From Palsa-1392 sp963819975 (GTDB taxonomy: Bacteria > Verrucomicrobiota > Verrucomicrobiia > Chthoniobacterales > UBA10450), in contig CAWFYE010000002.1 in assembly GCA_963819975.1 (NCBI GenBank), positions 124,001 to 188,000 on the forward strand: a stretch of DNA of 64,000 bases. Direction: 5' to 3'. Within the stretch, counting starts at the first letter, position 1; each line of letters opens with the position of its first letter. Position numbers and translations under genes: made by a program. Shown here in pieces: positions 1 to 10,623 of the stretch. The notes under the pieces are model-generated. The model had not been told where the DNA came from. It saw only the letters and a program-made list of their open reading frames with translations, and searched no databases.

Positions 1-585
1 GACGTTGTCGCGCTGGATCGGAAACTTCCAATCGCGCGGCATGACGCCCGTGATCGTGTAGACATGGTCGGCCGATTTGATCTGTTTTCCGATGATGTTC
101 CGATTCCCTGCGAAGCGCTTTTGCCAAAAGGAATAGCTGATCACCACGACCCGCGCGGCGCCGGGCTTTTCATCTTCGCGCGAAAACCCGCGACCAAGCA
201 GCGGTTTCGTGCCCAGCACAGCAAAAATATCCGAGGTCGCAGCGAGGCCGGGCACGTCGGCCGAGTCCTCGCCCGTCCCCCAGATCGTGGCGGCGCTGGT
301 GTAGGCGGCGAGGGCGCTGAAGGTGTGATTCTGCGCGCGGAGATCGAGGTAATCCGGATAGGAATGCACCTGCCGGTCATCTCCCGGATGTTGCGGCGCG
401 CTCGCCCAGACCATCGCCAGGCGATCCGAATTTGGGAAGGGCAGGGACCGGAGAAGGACGGTATCGATCACGCTAAAGATGGCGCTGTTCGCCCCGATCC
501 CGAGCGCGAGCGTAACGACAGCGACAAAAGTGAAGCCGGGAGACTTGATTAGTTGCCGGATGGCGTAGCGGAGATCGTTTAACAT
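1..585 (-). CDS. ADOP/MacB-type ABC permease, 5' part (runs off window)
   Basis: This is the N-terminal 195 codons of a duplicated FtsX/MacB-family permease; the frame is still open at base 1. The protein begins MLNDLRYAIRQLIKSPGF, followed by the first transmembrane helix (about residues 18-40, with the family signature TLALGIGANSAIF). After that comes the start of the extracytoplasmic MacB_PCD domain, including LLGRGF and the VVISYSFWQKRF...IIGVMP-type block. The ATG at 585 is chosen because every intact paralogue in the window starts with the same M-x-x-D-L-R-Y-A pattern. It lies 27 nt downstream of the preceding permease gene in the same operon-like train. The family normally works as a membrane subunit of tripartite or mechanotransmission ABC exporters; the substrate is unknown. 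Confidence 0.9.
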   Translation of the reverse strand, partial: MLNDLRYAIRQLIKSPGFTFVAVVTLALGIGANSAIFSVIDTVLLRSLPFPNSDRLAMVWASAPQHPGDDRQVHSYPDYLDLRAQNHTFSALAAYTSAATIWGTGEDSADVPGLAATSDIFAVLGTKPLLGRGFSREDEKPGAARVVVISYSFWQKRFAGNRNIIGKQIKSADHVYTITGVMPRDWKFPIQRDNV

Positions 586-612
586 GATTTCGTTTTCCTG
601 GGTTGCGATACG

Positions 613-3027
613 CTATTCAGTGCGAAGAGCGATCATGGGGTCTACTTTGGTGGCGCGGCGCGCCGGGAGGTAACAAGCGAGCATGGCGACGATCGCGAGC
701 AGAATCGAAACGCCGGCAAACGTTAGCGGATCACTCACGCCGACGCCGAAGAGCAAACTGGCGAGCAAGCGCGTGAGACCAAACGCGCCGGCGAGTCCTA
801 CGGCCAATCCGAGCACGATGATTGACGATCCTTCGCGGATGATCATCTTCATGACGTCACCGGCGTTCGCACCTAAGGCCATGCGGATGCCGATCTCGTT
901 AGTCCGCTGCGTGACCGAATAGGCCATCACGCTGTAGAGTCCGATCGCGCCAAGGACGAGTGCGAGCGCGGCGAAGAGCCCGAAAAGCAACGCGCGAAAG
1001 CGCGGCTGCGCGACCGAATCCCGCAATCCTTGATCCATTGTCATGACCTTCGCGACCGGCAATTGCGCATCCATAAATCTGACCTGCGCCCGCGCCGCGG
1101 AGGCGAGGCCCGCGACGTTCGCGCCCGCGCGCAAGACGAGTGTCATCTCCGGCCAGGGCGATTGCCGATGCGGAAGGTACATCTGCGGTTCCTCGGCGAG
1201 TGCGAGTCCGAAGTGCCTCACGTTGCCGACCACGCCTACGATCTCGCGTTCCATCGCGTCGCCCGGAAGGAAGGCGAGTCCCTGCTTGAGCTGGCGGCCG
1301 ATCGGGCTCTCGTTAGGCCAGTATCGGCGCGCGAGCGCTTCGTTAATGATGATCACGCCGGGCGTGTTGCGATCATCGCGTTCGGTGAATGCGCGTCCGC
1401 CCAGCAGCGGAATACCCATGGTGTGAAAATATTCCGGCGTGACCACGTGCAATGGCGCCGCCGGTTGCCGGCCGGGCGCCGGCGCCGGCGCGCCCTTGAT
1501 CGCGAATGTGCTCTTATCGACATCAAGACCGATGAGCGGCGCCTGCAGAGTCGCCGCTGCTGAATCCACGCCGGGTAATTTTCCCATCCGGTCGATCAAT
1601 TCGGCAAAAAAAGCCGCGCGCCGATTGTCATCCGCATAACGCGAACGCGGCAGACTCACCTGCATGGAGAGGAGATTCCGCGGATTGAATCCGGGATCGA
1701 CTTCCTGGAGCAGCACAAAACTCTTGAGCAACAAGCCGGCGCCGGCCGAGAGCATCATCGCGAGCGCGAGTTCCACGACGACAAACGCCGTGCGCAGCCG
1801 GCGTTCGTTCCTGCCCGCGCTGCTGCCGCGGCCACGATTCTTGAGCGAGTCCTCCAGATTTCTCCGCGTCATGCGCAAGGCCGGTATCAAACCGGACACC
1901 ACTCCCGTGAGGAGGGTCAGGCTGGCGGCAAAAACGAGCACGTGCCAGTCGGCATGCACCTCGGTTAGTCGCGGCCAATCCAACGGTAGAAAACGCTTCA
2001 ATGCGCTCGTACCCCAGGCGCTAACGAGAAGCCCGAGACCGCCGCCGATTGCCGCCAGGACCAGGCCTTCGACGGCGAGTTGCTTAGTCAATCGTCCGCG
2101 ACTCGCTCCGAGCGCCGAACGAATCGCCATCTCCTTTTCGCGCGAAACGGCGCGGACTAATAAGAGGTTGGCGACATTTGCGCACGCGATCAGGAGAACA
2201 AGCGCGACGGCACCTTGCAGCACGAGGAGTGCGGTGCGCACGTCATGCACGAGGTATTCGCGCAATGGCACAACGCGGATCCCGACGCCTTCGTTTGTCT
2301 CCGGATATTGCTGCGCCAGGCGGGCCGAAAGCGCGCTCATCTCCGCCTGCGCCAGCTCCATCGACACGTCCGCTTTCGCTCGGCCTAACAGGTTGAAAAT
2401 CCGATAGTCGCGCGGCGTTCCCTTACCGCTGCGGGCCGCAATCCAGATGTCCGCCGTCGTTTGCGCGACGCGAAATCCGGCCGGCATGATGCCAATAACA
2501 ACGTACTGCACATCGCTGATCGCGATCGCGCGACCGATCAATCCGGGATCGGCCCCGAAGCGGCGCTGCCAAATTTCGTGGCTGAGAATCGCCACTCTCT
2601 CCGCGGCAGGTCGATCTTCCTCCGGCAAAAAATTTCGACCGCGCGCTGGCGCGACCCCAAGCGCGGGGAAGAGATTCTGCGTCACGACGCCGAGTTGGAT
2701 GCGCTCCGGTTCGCCGCCGCCCGTAAGATCGCGGCTCACCGCAGTGTATGCGGCCAACTCCTCGAAGGAGTTTGCCTGTTCTTTGCAGTCGAGATAATCG
2801 GCCATCGAAATCAAGCCGCTGTCGAGATCGGCGGATTGGTGGCTCGCGAGCAGCATCCACAATTTGGCCGGCTCTTTGTAAGGCAACGACCGAAGCAGAA
2901 CGCTGTTGACGATGTTGAAGATGGCGAGGTTCGCGCCGATGCCGAGCGCAAGCGTGATACCAGCCGCGGCGGCGAATCCGGGAGACTTGATCACCTGCCG
3001 GAGAGCGAATTTGAGATCGTGAATCAT
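613..3027 (-). CDS. ADOP/MacB-type ABC permease, full length (804 aa)
   Basis: An inner-membrane permease with the duplicated layout TM1 - PCD - FtsX core - TM - PCD - FtsX core. TM1 is near residues 18-45. The first FtsX core starts around 270 with LLIACANVANLLLVR and has helices near 320-345 and 365-390. A linker helix near 412-435 (VVVELALAMMLSAGAGLLL) leads into the second periplasmic domain. The final core, about 680-804, carries TQRTNEIGIRMALGA and ends PARRATKVDPMIALRTE. These features match TIGR03434-like ADOP permeases, although the extra ~80-residue N-terminal region of many acidobacterial members is missing. It is flanked by the partial permease (27 nt) and the collapsed copy (19 nt). 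Export of a small molecule or lipoprotein-related work is possible but unproven. Confidence 0.93.
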   Translation of the reverse strand: MIHDLKFALRQVIKSPGFAAAAGITLALGIGANLAIFNIVNSVLLRSLPYKEPAKLWMLLASHQSADLDSGLISMADYLDCKEQANSFEELAAYTAVSRDLTGGGEPERIQLGVVTQNLFPALGVAPARGRNFLPEEDRPAAERVAILSHEIWQRRFGADPGLIGRAIAISDVQYVVIGIMPAGFRVAQTTADIWIAARSGKGTPRDYRIFNLLGRAKADVSMELAQAEMSALSARLAQQYPETNEGVGIRVVPLREYLVHDVRTALLVLQGAVALVLLIACANVANLLLVRAVSREKEMAIRSALGASRGRLTKQLAVEGLVLAAIGGGLGLLVSAWGTSALKRFLPLDWPRLTEVHADWHVLVFAASLTLLTGVVSGLIPALRMTRRNLEDSLKNRGRGSSAGRNERRLRTAFVVVELALAMMLSAGAGLLLKSFVLLQEVDPGFNPRNLLSMQVSLPRSRYADDNRRAAFFAELIDRMGKLPGVDSAAATLQAPLIGLDVDKSTFAIKGAPAPAPGRQPAAPLHVVTPEYFHTMGIPLLGGRAFTERDDRNTPGVIIINEALARRYWPNESPIGRQLKQGLAFLPGDAMEREIVGVVGNVRHFGLALAEEPQMYLPHRQSPWPEMTLVLRAGANVAGLASAARAQVRFMDAQLPVAKVMTMDQGLRDSVAQPRFRALLFGLFAALALVLGAIGLYSVMAYSVTQRTNEIGIRMALGANAGDVMKMIIREGSSIIVLGLAVGLAGAFGLTRLLASLLFGVGVSDPLTFAGVSILLAIVAMLACYLPARRATKVDPMIALRTE

Positions 3028-3046
3028 GTTTCGATCCTTTGGCTTT

Positions 3047-3277
3047 CTATTCCTCGCGCAGCGCCATGATCGGATCTACGCGGGAGGCGAGGCGCGCGCT
3101 GAAAAAGCAGGCCAGCAGGGCTACGCTCGTGAGTGAAACGAGCGCGGTCGCCAAGGTCGTGAAGTCGAAAATGGCACTGTTGGCGCCGATCCCGAGAGCA
3201 AGGCTGACGATGGCGACAAAGGTGAACCCGGGAGACTTGATGAGCTGTCGAAAAGCGTAGCGGAGGTCGTTTATCAT
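3047..3277 (-). pseudogene. Collapsed ADOP permease: TM1 fused in frame to last TM
   Basis: The 76 residues begin MINDLRYAFRQLIKSPGF and run through TM1 (to SAIF near residue 36). They then jump straight into a normal permease C-terminus (TALVSLTSVALLACFFSAR then VDPIMALREE). About 725 residues, including both periplasmic domains and nearly all FtsX helices, are missing, yet both ends are joined in frame. The ATG at 3277 is preferred; an in-frame TTG at 3289 would add four residues. It keeps the spacing of its neighbours (19 nt to the downstream gene, 15 nt from the upstream stop). Most likely it is a deletion remnant of a full copy. If translated it would be a two-helix membrane peptide that could pair with the full-length permeases, which is speculation. 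Confidence 0.85.
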
Positions 3278-3292
3278 ATCGTTATGCAATTT

Positions 3293-5698
3293 CTATTCAT
3301 ATCGGAGCGCGACCATCGGATCGACCCTGGTGGCACGGAACGCGGGAATGATGCTGGCGAAAAAAGCGGCCGCCGCGAGAATCGCGAGGACAAGAAAATA
3401 GGTCGCAAGATCGGTCGCCCCGACGCCGTAAAGCATCGAGCTTAACAATCGCGTAGCGGCGTATGCGAACGGGACGCCGACCAGCATCCCGGTCAGAACC
3501 AGTACCCCACTTTGGCGCAGGACCAGCCGCAGCATTTCGCCCCGCTGCCCGCCGAGCGCCATCCGGATTCCGATCTCCTTCGTGCGTTGGGTGACGGAGT
3601 AGGAGATGACGCCGTAGAGTCCGATAGCCGCGAGCAAGGTGGCAAGGCCGGCAAAAATCGACAGGAGCAGCATGGCGAATTTGCGTCGCAGGACCGACTT
3701 CGCGAGCACGTCCTGCATCGTGCGCGCATTCGCCAGCGGGACATTGCGATCAACACTCCAGACGGCTTTCTGCACCGCGCGAAGCAGGCCGAGCGGATTC
3801 GCGACCCCGCTCCGCACCGCGAAAAACATCGAGGGCCACTGCGTCTGGGTGAAGGGCACGTAAACCTCCGGTCGCGCCGCCTTCTCCAGCGCGACGTGCC
3901 GCACGTTTCCGACCACTCCGATGACCTGCAGCTTTTCCGCCTTCGGCCCGAAGTCGGTCAGGTATTGTCCGATCGGGTTCCGTCCTTTGAAAGCACTGGC
4001 TGCCGTCGCCTGATTGATGATCGCGACCGGCAACGAAGTGCTCGTGTCGTGGGCGGTGAATTGACGACCGCGCACGAGGGGAATCCCCATCGTGGGAAGA
4101 TAATCCGGCGTGCTGACCCGGACGTCCGCCTCGTAGCTCTGTGGGTCGCCCGGCACACTGAAGGAGCGCGAGCTATTGCCTCCGGCGAGCGGCAACCGGC
4201 TGACCGCGCCGACCGATTGCACGCCCGGCACCGCTTTGATGCGCTCGACCACCTCGCGATAAAAATTGGTCTGCTGCGTCGCATCCGCCGATCTGGCCAG
4301 CCCGATGTTGAAAACGAGCAGGCGATAGGAGTTAAAGCCGGGGTCGACGCGCGTCAGCCGAACGAAGCTTTTCATCATCAGCCCGGCCCCGACAAGCAGG
4401 ACGAGCGACAAGGCGATCTCAACCGCGATCAGGGCGGAGCGGGCCGGACTCCGGCCTAACGAACTCCCGCGTTCGCCTTCCCGCAATGCTTCGGTCGGGT
4501 TGGCGCGCGAACCGAAGAGCGCCGGCGCGAGCCCGAAGAGTGTCCCGGTCACGACCGAGGCGAGGATGCTGAAGGCGAGCACCTGGCGATTGAGGCCGAT
4601 CCCGGCAAAATCCGCGATCTCCGGCGGAGCGAGCGAGAGCAGAATCGGCAGCGCCCAGGTGGCGAGGAGGAGGCCGAGTGCGCCACCGAGGAGGGCGAGA
4701 AGCACGCTCTCGGTCAGCAACTGGCGAATCAAACGCAGGCGAGATGCGCCCAGCGCCGTCCGAATCGCGATCTCGCGCGAGCGCGTCGCGGCCCGGGCGA
4801 GGAGGAGGTTGGCGACATTGGCGCAGGCGATGAGGAGGACAAATGAAACCGCGCCGAACAACATCAGGAGCATCGGTCGAAGGTTGCCGACGACCTCCTC
4901 GCGCAGCGGGACGAGGACGACGCCAGTGTCCTCGTCTTCGTTGGGATATTGTTTCTCGAGCCGTTGCGCGATCGCGTTCATCTGTGCCTGCGCCTCTTGC
5001 ATCGTGACGCCCGGTTTCAGGCGCGCCCAGACATCGAGATAGCTGCTGTCACGCAGCTGTCGCGGATCGTCGTTAGGCGAAAGCGGATGCACCGGCACGT
5101 TCCAGGGCGAGGGCAGCCAAAGCTCCGCGTAATCATCCGGCGAGAAGGCCATCGGCATCACGCCGATGATGGTGAACTTCTCGCCATCGAGGACCAGATC
5201 GCGCCCGATCACGCCGCGATCGGCTCCATAGCGACGCGACCACAAAGCCTGGCTGAGCACGACGACGCGAGAATTTCCCGGCTTGGCGTCAGGCGGGCCG
5301 AACGTGCGGCCGAGAATCGGCCGGGTGTCGAAGAGAGAGAAAAACTGAGCCGACGCCATCGCGGCGCGGACGCGTTCCGGCTGCTGTCCGCCGGAAAGAT
5401 TTCGCGAAGATCCGCTCACGCAGGCCATGGCGGAGAAGACAGAATTCTGCGCCTGCCAATCGAGGAAGTTGGCGGGCGAAGCATCCTCGTTCGAGACCCC
5501 GGTGCTGCGGACGGTTTGCGAAACGGAAACGATCTGCTCCGAGTGAGGATAGGGCAGCGGATGAAGCAGAACCGCATCGACCACGCTGAAGATGGCCGTG
5601 CTGGCGGCGATGCCGAGAGCGAGGGTGACGACAGCGATAGTCGTAAAGGCGGGAGATTTGAAAAGCTGACGGAAGGCGTAGCGAAGATCGTTTAGCAT
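3293..5698 (-). CDS. ADOP/MacB-type ABC permease, full length (801 aa)
   Basis: An intact duplicated permease starting MLNDLRYAFRQLFKSPAF. TM1 is at about 18-40. The first PCD spans about 45-280, including IGVMPMAFSPDDYAELWLP, and ACANVANLLLAR is near 291-302. Paired helices follow near 327-350 and 368-390, then a central helix near 418-442. The second PCD runs to about 680, and the last FtsX core has TQRTKEIGIRMALGG and the end RVDPMVALRYE. The stop lies 15 nt upstream of the ATG of the collapsed copy, and the start is 15 nt downstream of the next gene's stop. An LSGGQQ string near residue 101 is in the periplasmic domain and is not an ATPase signature. There are no nucleotide-binding motifs, so it must depend on a separate ATPase, of which two are encoded upstream in the same block. 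Confidence 0.93.
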   Translation of the reverse strand: MLNDLRYAFRQLFKSPAFTTIAVVTLALGIAASTAIFSVVDAVLLHPLPYPHSEQIVSVSQTVRSTGVSNEDASPANFLDWQAQNSVFSAMACVSGSSRNLSGGQQPERVRAAMASAQFFSLFDTRPILGRTFGPPDAKPGNSRVVVLSQALWSRRYGADRGVIGRDLVLDGEKFTIIGVMPMAFSPDDYAELWLPSPWNVPVHPLSPNDDPRQLRDSSYLDVWARLKPGVTMQEAQAQMNAIAQRLEKQYPNEDEDTGVVLVPLREEVVGNLRPMLLMLFGAVSFVLLIACANVANLLLARAATRSREIAIRTALGASRLRLIRQLLTESVLLALLGGALGLLLATWALPILLSLAPPEIADFAGIGLNRQVLAFSILASVVTGTLFGLAPALFGSRANPTEALREGERGSSLGRSPARSALIAVEIALSLVLLVGAGLMMKSFVRLTRVDPGFNSYRLLVFNIGLARSADATQQTNFYREVVERIKAVPGVQSVGAVSRLPLAGGNSSRSFSVPGDPQSYEADVRVSTPDYLPTMGIPLVRGRQFTAHDTSTSLPVAIINQATAASAFKGRNPIGQYLTDFGPKAEKLQVIGVVGNVRHVALEKAARPEVYVPFTQTQWPSMFFAVRSGVANPLGLLRAVQKAVWSVDRNVPLANARTMQDVLAKSVLRRKFAMLLLSIFAGLATLLAAIGLYGVISYSVTQRTKEIGIRMALGGQRGEMLRLVLRQSGVLVLTGMLVGVPFAYAATRLLSSMLYGVGATDLATYFLVLAILAAAAFFASIIPAFRATRVDPMVALRYE

Positions 5699-5713
5699 AT
5701 AGTTAGGCGATTT

Positions 5714-8138
5714 TTATTCATAACGAAGCGCGACCATCGGATCGACCCGCGTGGCGCGGCGGGCCGGGATGAGGCAGGCCGCCATCGCGACCGCACCGAG
5801 GAGGACGGTGGCGCCAGCGAGCAGAGCGGGGTTGTGCGCGGAAACCTCGTAGAGCTGCGAAGCGAGCAGTCCGCCGAGGGCAAACGTAGCCCCGAGTCCA
5901 ACGAGCAGGCCGATCACGACCGGTTGCATTCCTTCCGAAATGATCAGCTGCAAAACATCCCGCGCCTGCGCGCCTAACGCCATCCGCAGGCCGATCTCGC
6001 CGGTTCGTTGCTCGACCGTGTAGGCGACCGCGCCGTAAATGCCGACGAGGGCGAGGAGCAGCGCGAGGAGCGCAAAGGCCCCGAGCAAACTCATCGTGAG
6101 ACGCTGCTGGCCTAACGAGTCGCGAATGACCTGCTCCATCGTTTGCGGCTGGATGAAGGGCAGCTCGCGATCAACCCGATCCAGAGCGGCGCGGGCCGTC
6201 CCGAGGAGCATCTCCGGCCGCCCGGGGCCGCGCAACGCCAGGGCGAGAAACGAGTTCGCGCGCTGCGCGAAGGGCCGATAAAATTCGACCTCGTCTTTCT
6301 TTGCCATTCGCTCCGAGCGCACGTCGCCCACCACTCCGACGATTTCGGTTAACGTTCCGACGCCGTTGATTCCTCCGAGGAGCAATTGTTGCCCGATGGG
6401 ATTGATGCCGGGGAAAATCGCGCGGGCCGAGGACTGACTGATCAAAACCACCTGTGGATGATCGGCATCGTCCGTTGGTTCGACATCGCGGCCCGCCAGC
6501 AACGGAATGCCGAAGGTGCGGAGGTAACCGGCCGAGACGCCGTGGGTCACGGCAATCGGGCGTTGCGCCAACGGCGGCGGTGCGGTATCCGGCCGCGCGT
6601 ACGGGGTGTGCGAAACACCACCGCTCAGCGGAACGAGGTCCGTGATCGCGGCCGATTCGACGCCCGGCATGCCTTGTAGTTCGGTCCGCAGTCGCTCGGC
6701 GAACCGCGCCTGCGAGCGGTCGTCTCCATAATGCACGGCGGGCAACCCAATTCCTCCGAGCCAAATTCCGTCCGGGCGAAAACCGATCTTCTCCTGGCTC
6801 AGCCGGTTGAAGCTCGTGAGCAAAAGCGCCGCGCCCGCGAGCAAGAAAACGGACAACGCAACCTGGGCCGCGACCAGCCCTCGACGCACCCGTTGCTGGC
6901 CACGGCTTCCGCTCATGGAGCGGCCGCCATCCTTCAATTCGTTTGCCAGTTCGGTGCGCGAGCTTTGCCAGGCCGGATACAAACCCATGGCGAGCCCTGT
7001 GCCTAGGGACAGGATCAGAGTGAAGAGGAAGACCGGCCAATGCAGAGTGAGATTCGGTTCCAGGGGAACGTTGTTCCCGGCCAATTTCGGCGCGGCCGCA
7101 ATCATCCAGGAAGCGAGAAGGAGGCCAATCACGCCGGCGGTCAGGCTCAGGGTCGTGCTTTCGAAAATGAAGAGACGGATCAGTCCGCCGCGCGAAGCGC
7201 CGAGCGCGGCCCGGAGCGCGATCTCGCGCCGCCGCGCCGTGAAACGGACGAGCAACAAGTTGGCAACGTTGCTACAGGCAATGAGCAACACCGCGGCGAC
7301 GGCGGCGAGCAAAGTGAGGAAAGCGGGGCGAAGATTCCCGGTCACATCTTCTGCGGCGCTGACCAGGGCGGGCGCCCAGCTGCCATCGAAGATGCCGGGA
7401 TAATGCGCCGCGTAATTTTTCTGCACGACGGCGAGGGCGGCTCTCGCCTGTTCGTTAGTCACGCCCGGTTTCAGGCGGCCGATGACGCGCAGATAACCAA
7501 CCCCGCGCATCAGCATCGCGCGCGACATGCCGGGCAGCTCGAACGGCTTCGACGTCCAGACTTCGCAATCGGGACCGAACCATGAGAGCGGCATCGCCGG
7601 GATGATGCCGACGATCGTGGTTGGCACCCCGTTGAGCGTGAGGCTGCGGCCAAGCACCTGCGGATCGGAGGCGAGCTGTTTTTTCCAGAAATGTTCGCTG
7701 ATCAGCGCGACATCGGCTTTTTCCTCTTCGTTAGGCAGGAAGAGCCGGCCGCGTAATGGACGCACCCCGAGGAGGTCGAAATAGTTCGCGGTCACGATCC
7801 CGCCGTTCAACTGCACTGGGTCGCCCATCCCGGTGAGGATGAAACCCATCCCGCTATCCGCCGCGATACTGGAGAAAACCGTCTGACCGTCGCGATAATG
7901 CCAGAAGCGCGGGACCGAAAACGGCATTTGCTGCATGTCGCGCTCCTTCGCCTCGCCGTAGATGCGAACGATCCGGTTCGGCTCGAGCGAAGGGGAGACC
8001 GCGCAGGAAGAGGCCATCGACCAAAGTGAAGATCGCGCTGTTCGCTCCGATCCCAAGAGCAAGAGTCAGGACCGCAAGGAGGGTGAAGGCCGGAGATTTG
8101 AAAAGCATCCGGCAGGCGAAGCGGAGGTCGGTCAACAT
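5714..8138 (-). pseudogene. ADOP/MacB-type ABC permease with one +1 frameshift
   Basis: The start ATG at 8138 gives MLTDLRFACRMLFKSPAF, TM1 and ...LFLRGLPF, after which the frame is lost. The remainder continues in another frame from EPNRIVRIYGEAKERD to the normal end RRATRVDPMVALRYE. One extra base near 7983 (GCT-C-GAG) explains the break; removing it restores the family spacing LPF-x-x-P-x-R. Apart from that the protein is complete: PCD1, LLIACSNVANLLLVR, central helix, PCD2 and a final core with EQRTGEIGLRMALGA. The long downstream frame (to 8062) has an artificial N-terminus. This may be a real disruption or a sequencing indel. A TCGTTAGGC motif sits directly upstream of the ATG (8140-8148). 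Confidence 0.82.
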
Positions 8139-8153
8139 GTCGTTAGGCCGCTT

Positions 8154-10600
8154 TCATTCGTAACGAAGGGCAACAATGGGATCGACCCGGGTGGCACGGC
8201 GGGCTGGAAACCAGCAGGCGAGGAGCGCGACGCCAGCCAAAGCCACGATCGCCGTGAGCAACGCCCACGGATCAAGACTCCCGACGTTGTAGAGCAGACT
8301 GGTCAGGGCACGTCCCGCGCCGAGCGCGCCTAACAAACCGAGCGCGAGCCCAATCCCGACCAGGAGCAATCCGCGCCCAAGGGCGAGTCGGAAGACGTCC
8401 CGCCGCGGCGCGCCGAGGGCGAGCCGGATGCCGAACTCGCGCGTCCGTTGTGTCACGCTCAAGGCCATCACGCCGTAGAGGCCGACACTGGCCAGGACGA
8501 GGGCAAGGGCGGCGAAGGAGCCGAGCAGAGTCATCGTTAGGCGACGAGTTGCCAGGCTCTCGGAAATGTTTCTCTTCATGGTCGAGATGTCGGCCACCGG
8601 TTGATCTGGATCGAGGCTCTGCACCTCGCGCACGACCGCCTTGGTGAGTTGGCTCGGGTCGCCGCTTTTTACCCTGACGAGCAGGTTGTTTTCGTTTTGG
8701 GCGAATTGAGTGCTGCAAAAATACATTTGCGGCAGATGCTGCCGGTCAAACTCCTCGCCCGGCACATCCGAGCGGACCCGCGGCACCACGCCGACGATGG
8801 TGAGCGGCGGGGGATGCGAGTCGTTCGTCTGGTTGTCGTCGATATGCTGGCCGATCGGGTTTTGATTCGGGAAATAACGGGCGGCAAAACTGTCGTCGAT
8901 GATGAGCGAGCGTGGTTGTTTTAGGCGTTCCTGCGGCCCGAAGGCGCGTCCGCGCAGAATCGGCATCTTCATCACCTTGAAGTAACCCGGCGAAATCACG
9001 TTCGCTTCCGCGGAAGGCTCTTTCCCGGGCTGGGCCGGCGGGGTGCCAGTGATGTGAAACGAGCTGTCCCACTCAGTCCCGTCGAAGGGCACGTTCGCAC
9101 CCATCGCTGCCGCGGCTACGCTTGGAAGCGCCTCGATCCGCTCGATCAGTTGGGCGTTAAAATTCGCCACTTTTTCGTCCGAGTCGTAACGCGCCTGCGG
9201 GAGCGATAACGTCATAGTCAGGATGTCGTTCGGATCGAAACCAAGCGCGGCGTTCTGCGAATTCCAAAAGCTCTTCAGGGTCAGGCCTGCGCCGGCCAGG
9301 AGGACGAGCGCGAGCGCGACCTGCGTGACCACGAGCACGCCACGCGCGCGCTGCCGGCCCGCGCTGTCACTGCCGCCGCGCGTGCCCGTTTCATGCAAAA
9401 CGCCGCTGAGCGAAGCGAGCCGCGAGACACGCCACGCCGGCCAGACACCGACCACGATTCCGCAGAGCAGGGCGATCGTCATGGTAAAGGCGAGCGTCAC
9501 GAGATCGATCCGCGTTTCCTGAAAACGAAGCGCTTGCGGCGGACTAAGAACGTGGATCCCTTCGAGGCTCCAGGTCGCAATGAGGAGGCCGACCGCGCCG
9601 CCGACCAAACCGAGGAGGGCACTCTCCACGAGGAGCAGCCTCATCAGGCGCCAGCGGCTCGCGCCCATCGCGGTGCGCACCGCCAGTTCCTTGCCGCGCG
9701 AAAGAGCGCGGGCCAGTTGAAGGTTGGCCACGTTCGCGCAAGCGATGAGCAGGACGCAGCCGACCGCGACCAGGAGCAGATTGAGATTCCCGCGATAATC
9801 GCCCACGCTGGCGTCAAGCAGGGCCGCGCGCATTCACGCTCCGCCCGGTGTTCGTCGCTGGATATTTTCGGGTTAACTCGTGCGCGATGAGGTCGAGATC
9901 AGCCCGCGCCTGCTTCAGCGAGACACCGGGCTTGAGTCGGCCTAACGAGGAAAAACCGGGATGATTGTCGCGCTGCAGGACATTCTTTTCCGCCCGCAGA
10001 TCGCCGAACGGAACGTAAACTTCGGTCGCGCGCATCACCCGCATTTCGTCCGGCAAAACGCCCACGATCATCCGCGGCACAGCGTCAACCGTCAGTTGCT
10101 GGCCGAGCACTTTTGGCGATTTGCCGAAACGGCGCTTCCAGAGTCCCTCACTGATGAGCGCGACCTTCGGCCCGCCCGGCACGTCCTCTGCCTCCGTGAA
10201 GATCGCGACCCAGAATCGGCTTCAGGCCGACGATCCGCATCATGTTCCAGGTCATGACTCCGCCCCGGATCCGTTCCGGCGACGATTCTTCGCCCCGGCT
10301 GGCAAGGTTCATCGACTCGGACCGGTAAAGCGCGAGATCGGTGAAGCTGCGCTGCGTAGCGCGCCAGTCGAGATAGTTCGGATAGGCCACCGAGCCCGAC
10401 TCGAAAAGCTGCATCCGTTCCCGCAGCAAAACGAGCTTGTCCGAGTCCGGATAGGGCAGCGGGCGAAGGAGCACGGCGTTGACCACGCTGAAGATGGCGG
10501 TGTTGGCCCCAATCCCGAGGGCGAGAGCGACAATGGCGATGATGCTGAAAGCGGGGGACTTGATCAGCATCCGGATGGCGTAGCGGAGATCGGTCAGCAT
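8154..10600 (-). pseudogene. ADOP/MacB-type ABC permease broken by two frameshifts
   Basis: Three frames in series make one permease. Frame 1 runs from the ATG at 10600 (MLTDLRYAIRMLIKSPAF) to ...KPILGRD. Frame 2 continues with FTEAEDVPGGPKVALISEGLW through SLGRLKPGVSLKQA to KYPATNTGRSVNAR. Frame 3 continues with ALLDASVGDYRGNLNLLLVAVGC, the CANVANLQLAR core, PCD2 and the end RVDPIVALRYE. The breaks are near 10202 (extra C in GATCTTC) and near 9835 (extra G or C in CGCGGCCC). Both are +1 events and both are repaired by removing one base. All domains are otherwise conserved, so either the gene decayed recently or the assembly carries indels here, as it may at 7983 in the adjacent gene. Confidence 0.82.
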
Positions 10601-10623
10601 TTTATTCTATTTTCGTTAGGCAA

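Noticed and set aside
101..110. Further exact GCCTAACGA copies before 1310
   Set aside because: Only partial matches were found by eye at the left edge, so they were not counted.
7975..10210. Programmed ribosomal frameshifting in the two broken permeases
   Set aside because: No slippery heptamers or conserved stimulators are seen, three different sites are involved, and the intact paralogues need no frameshift.
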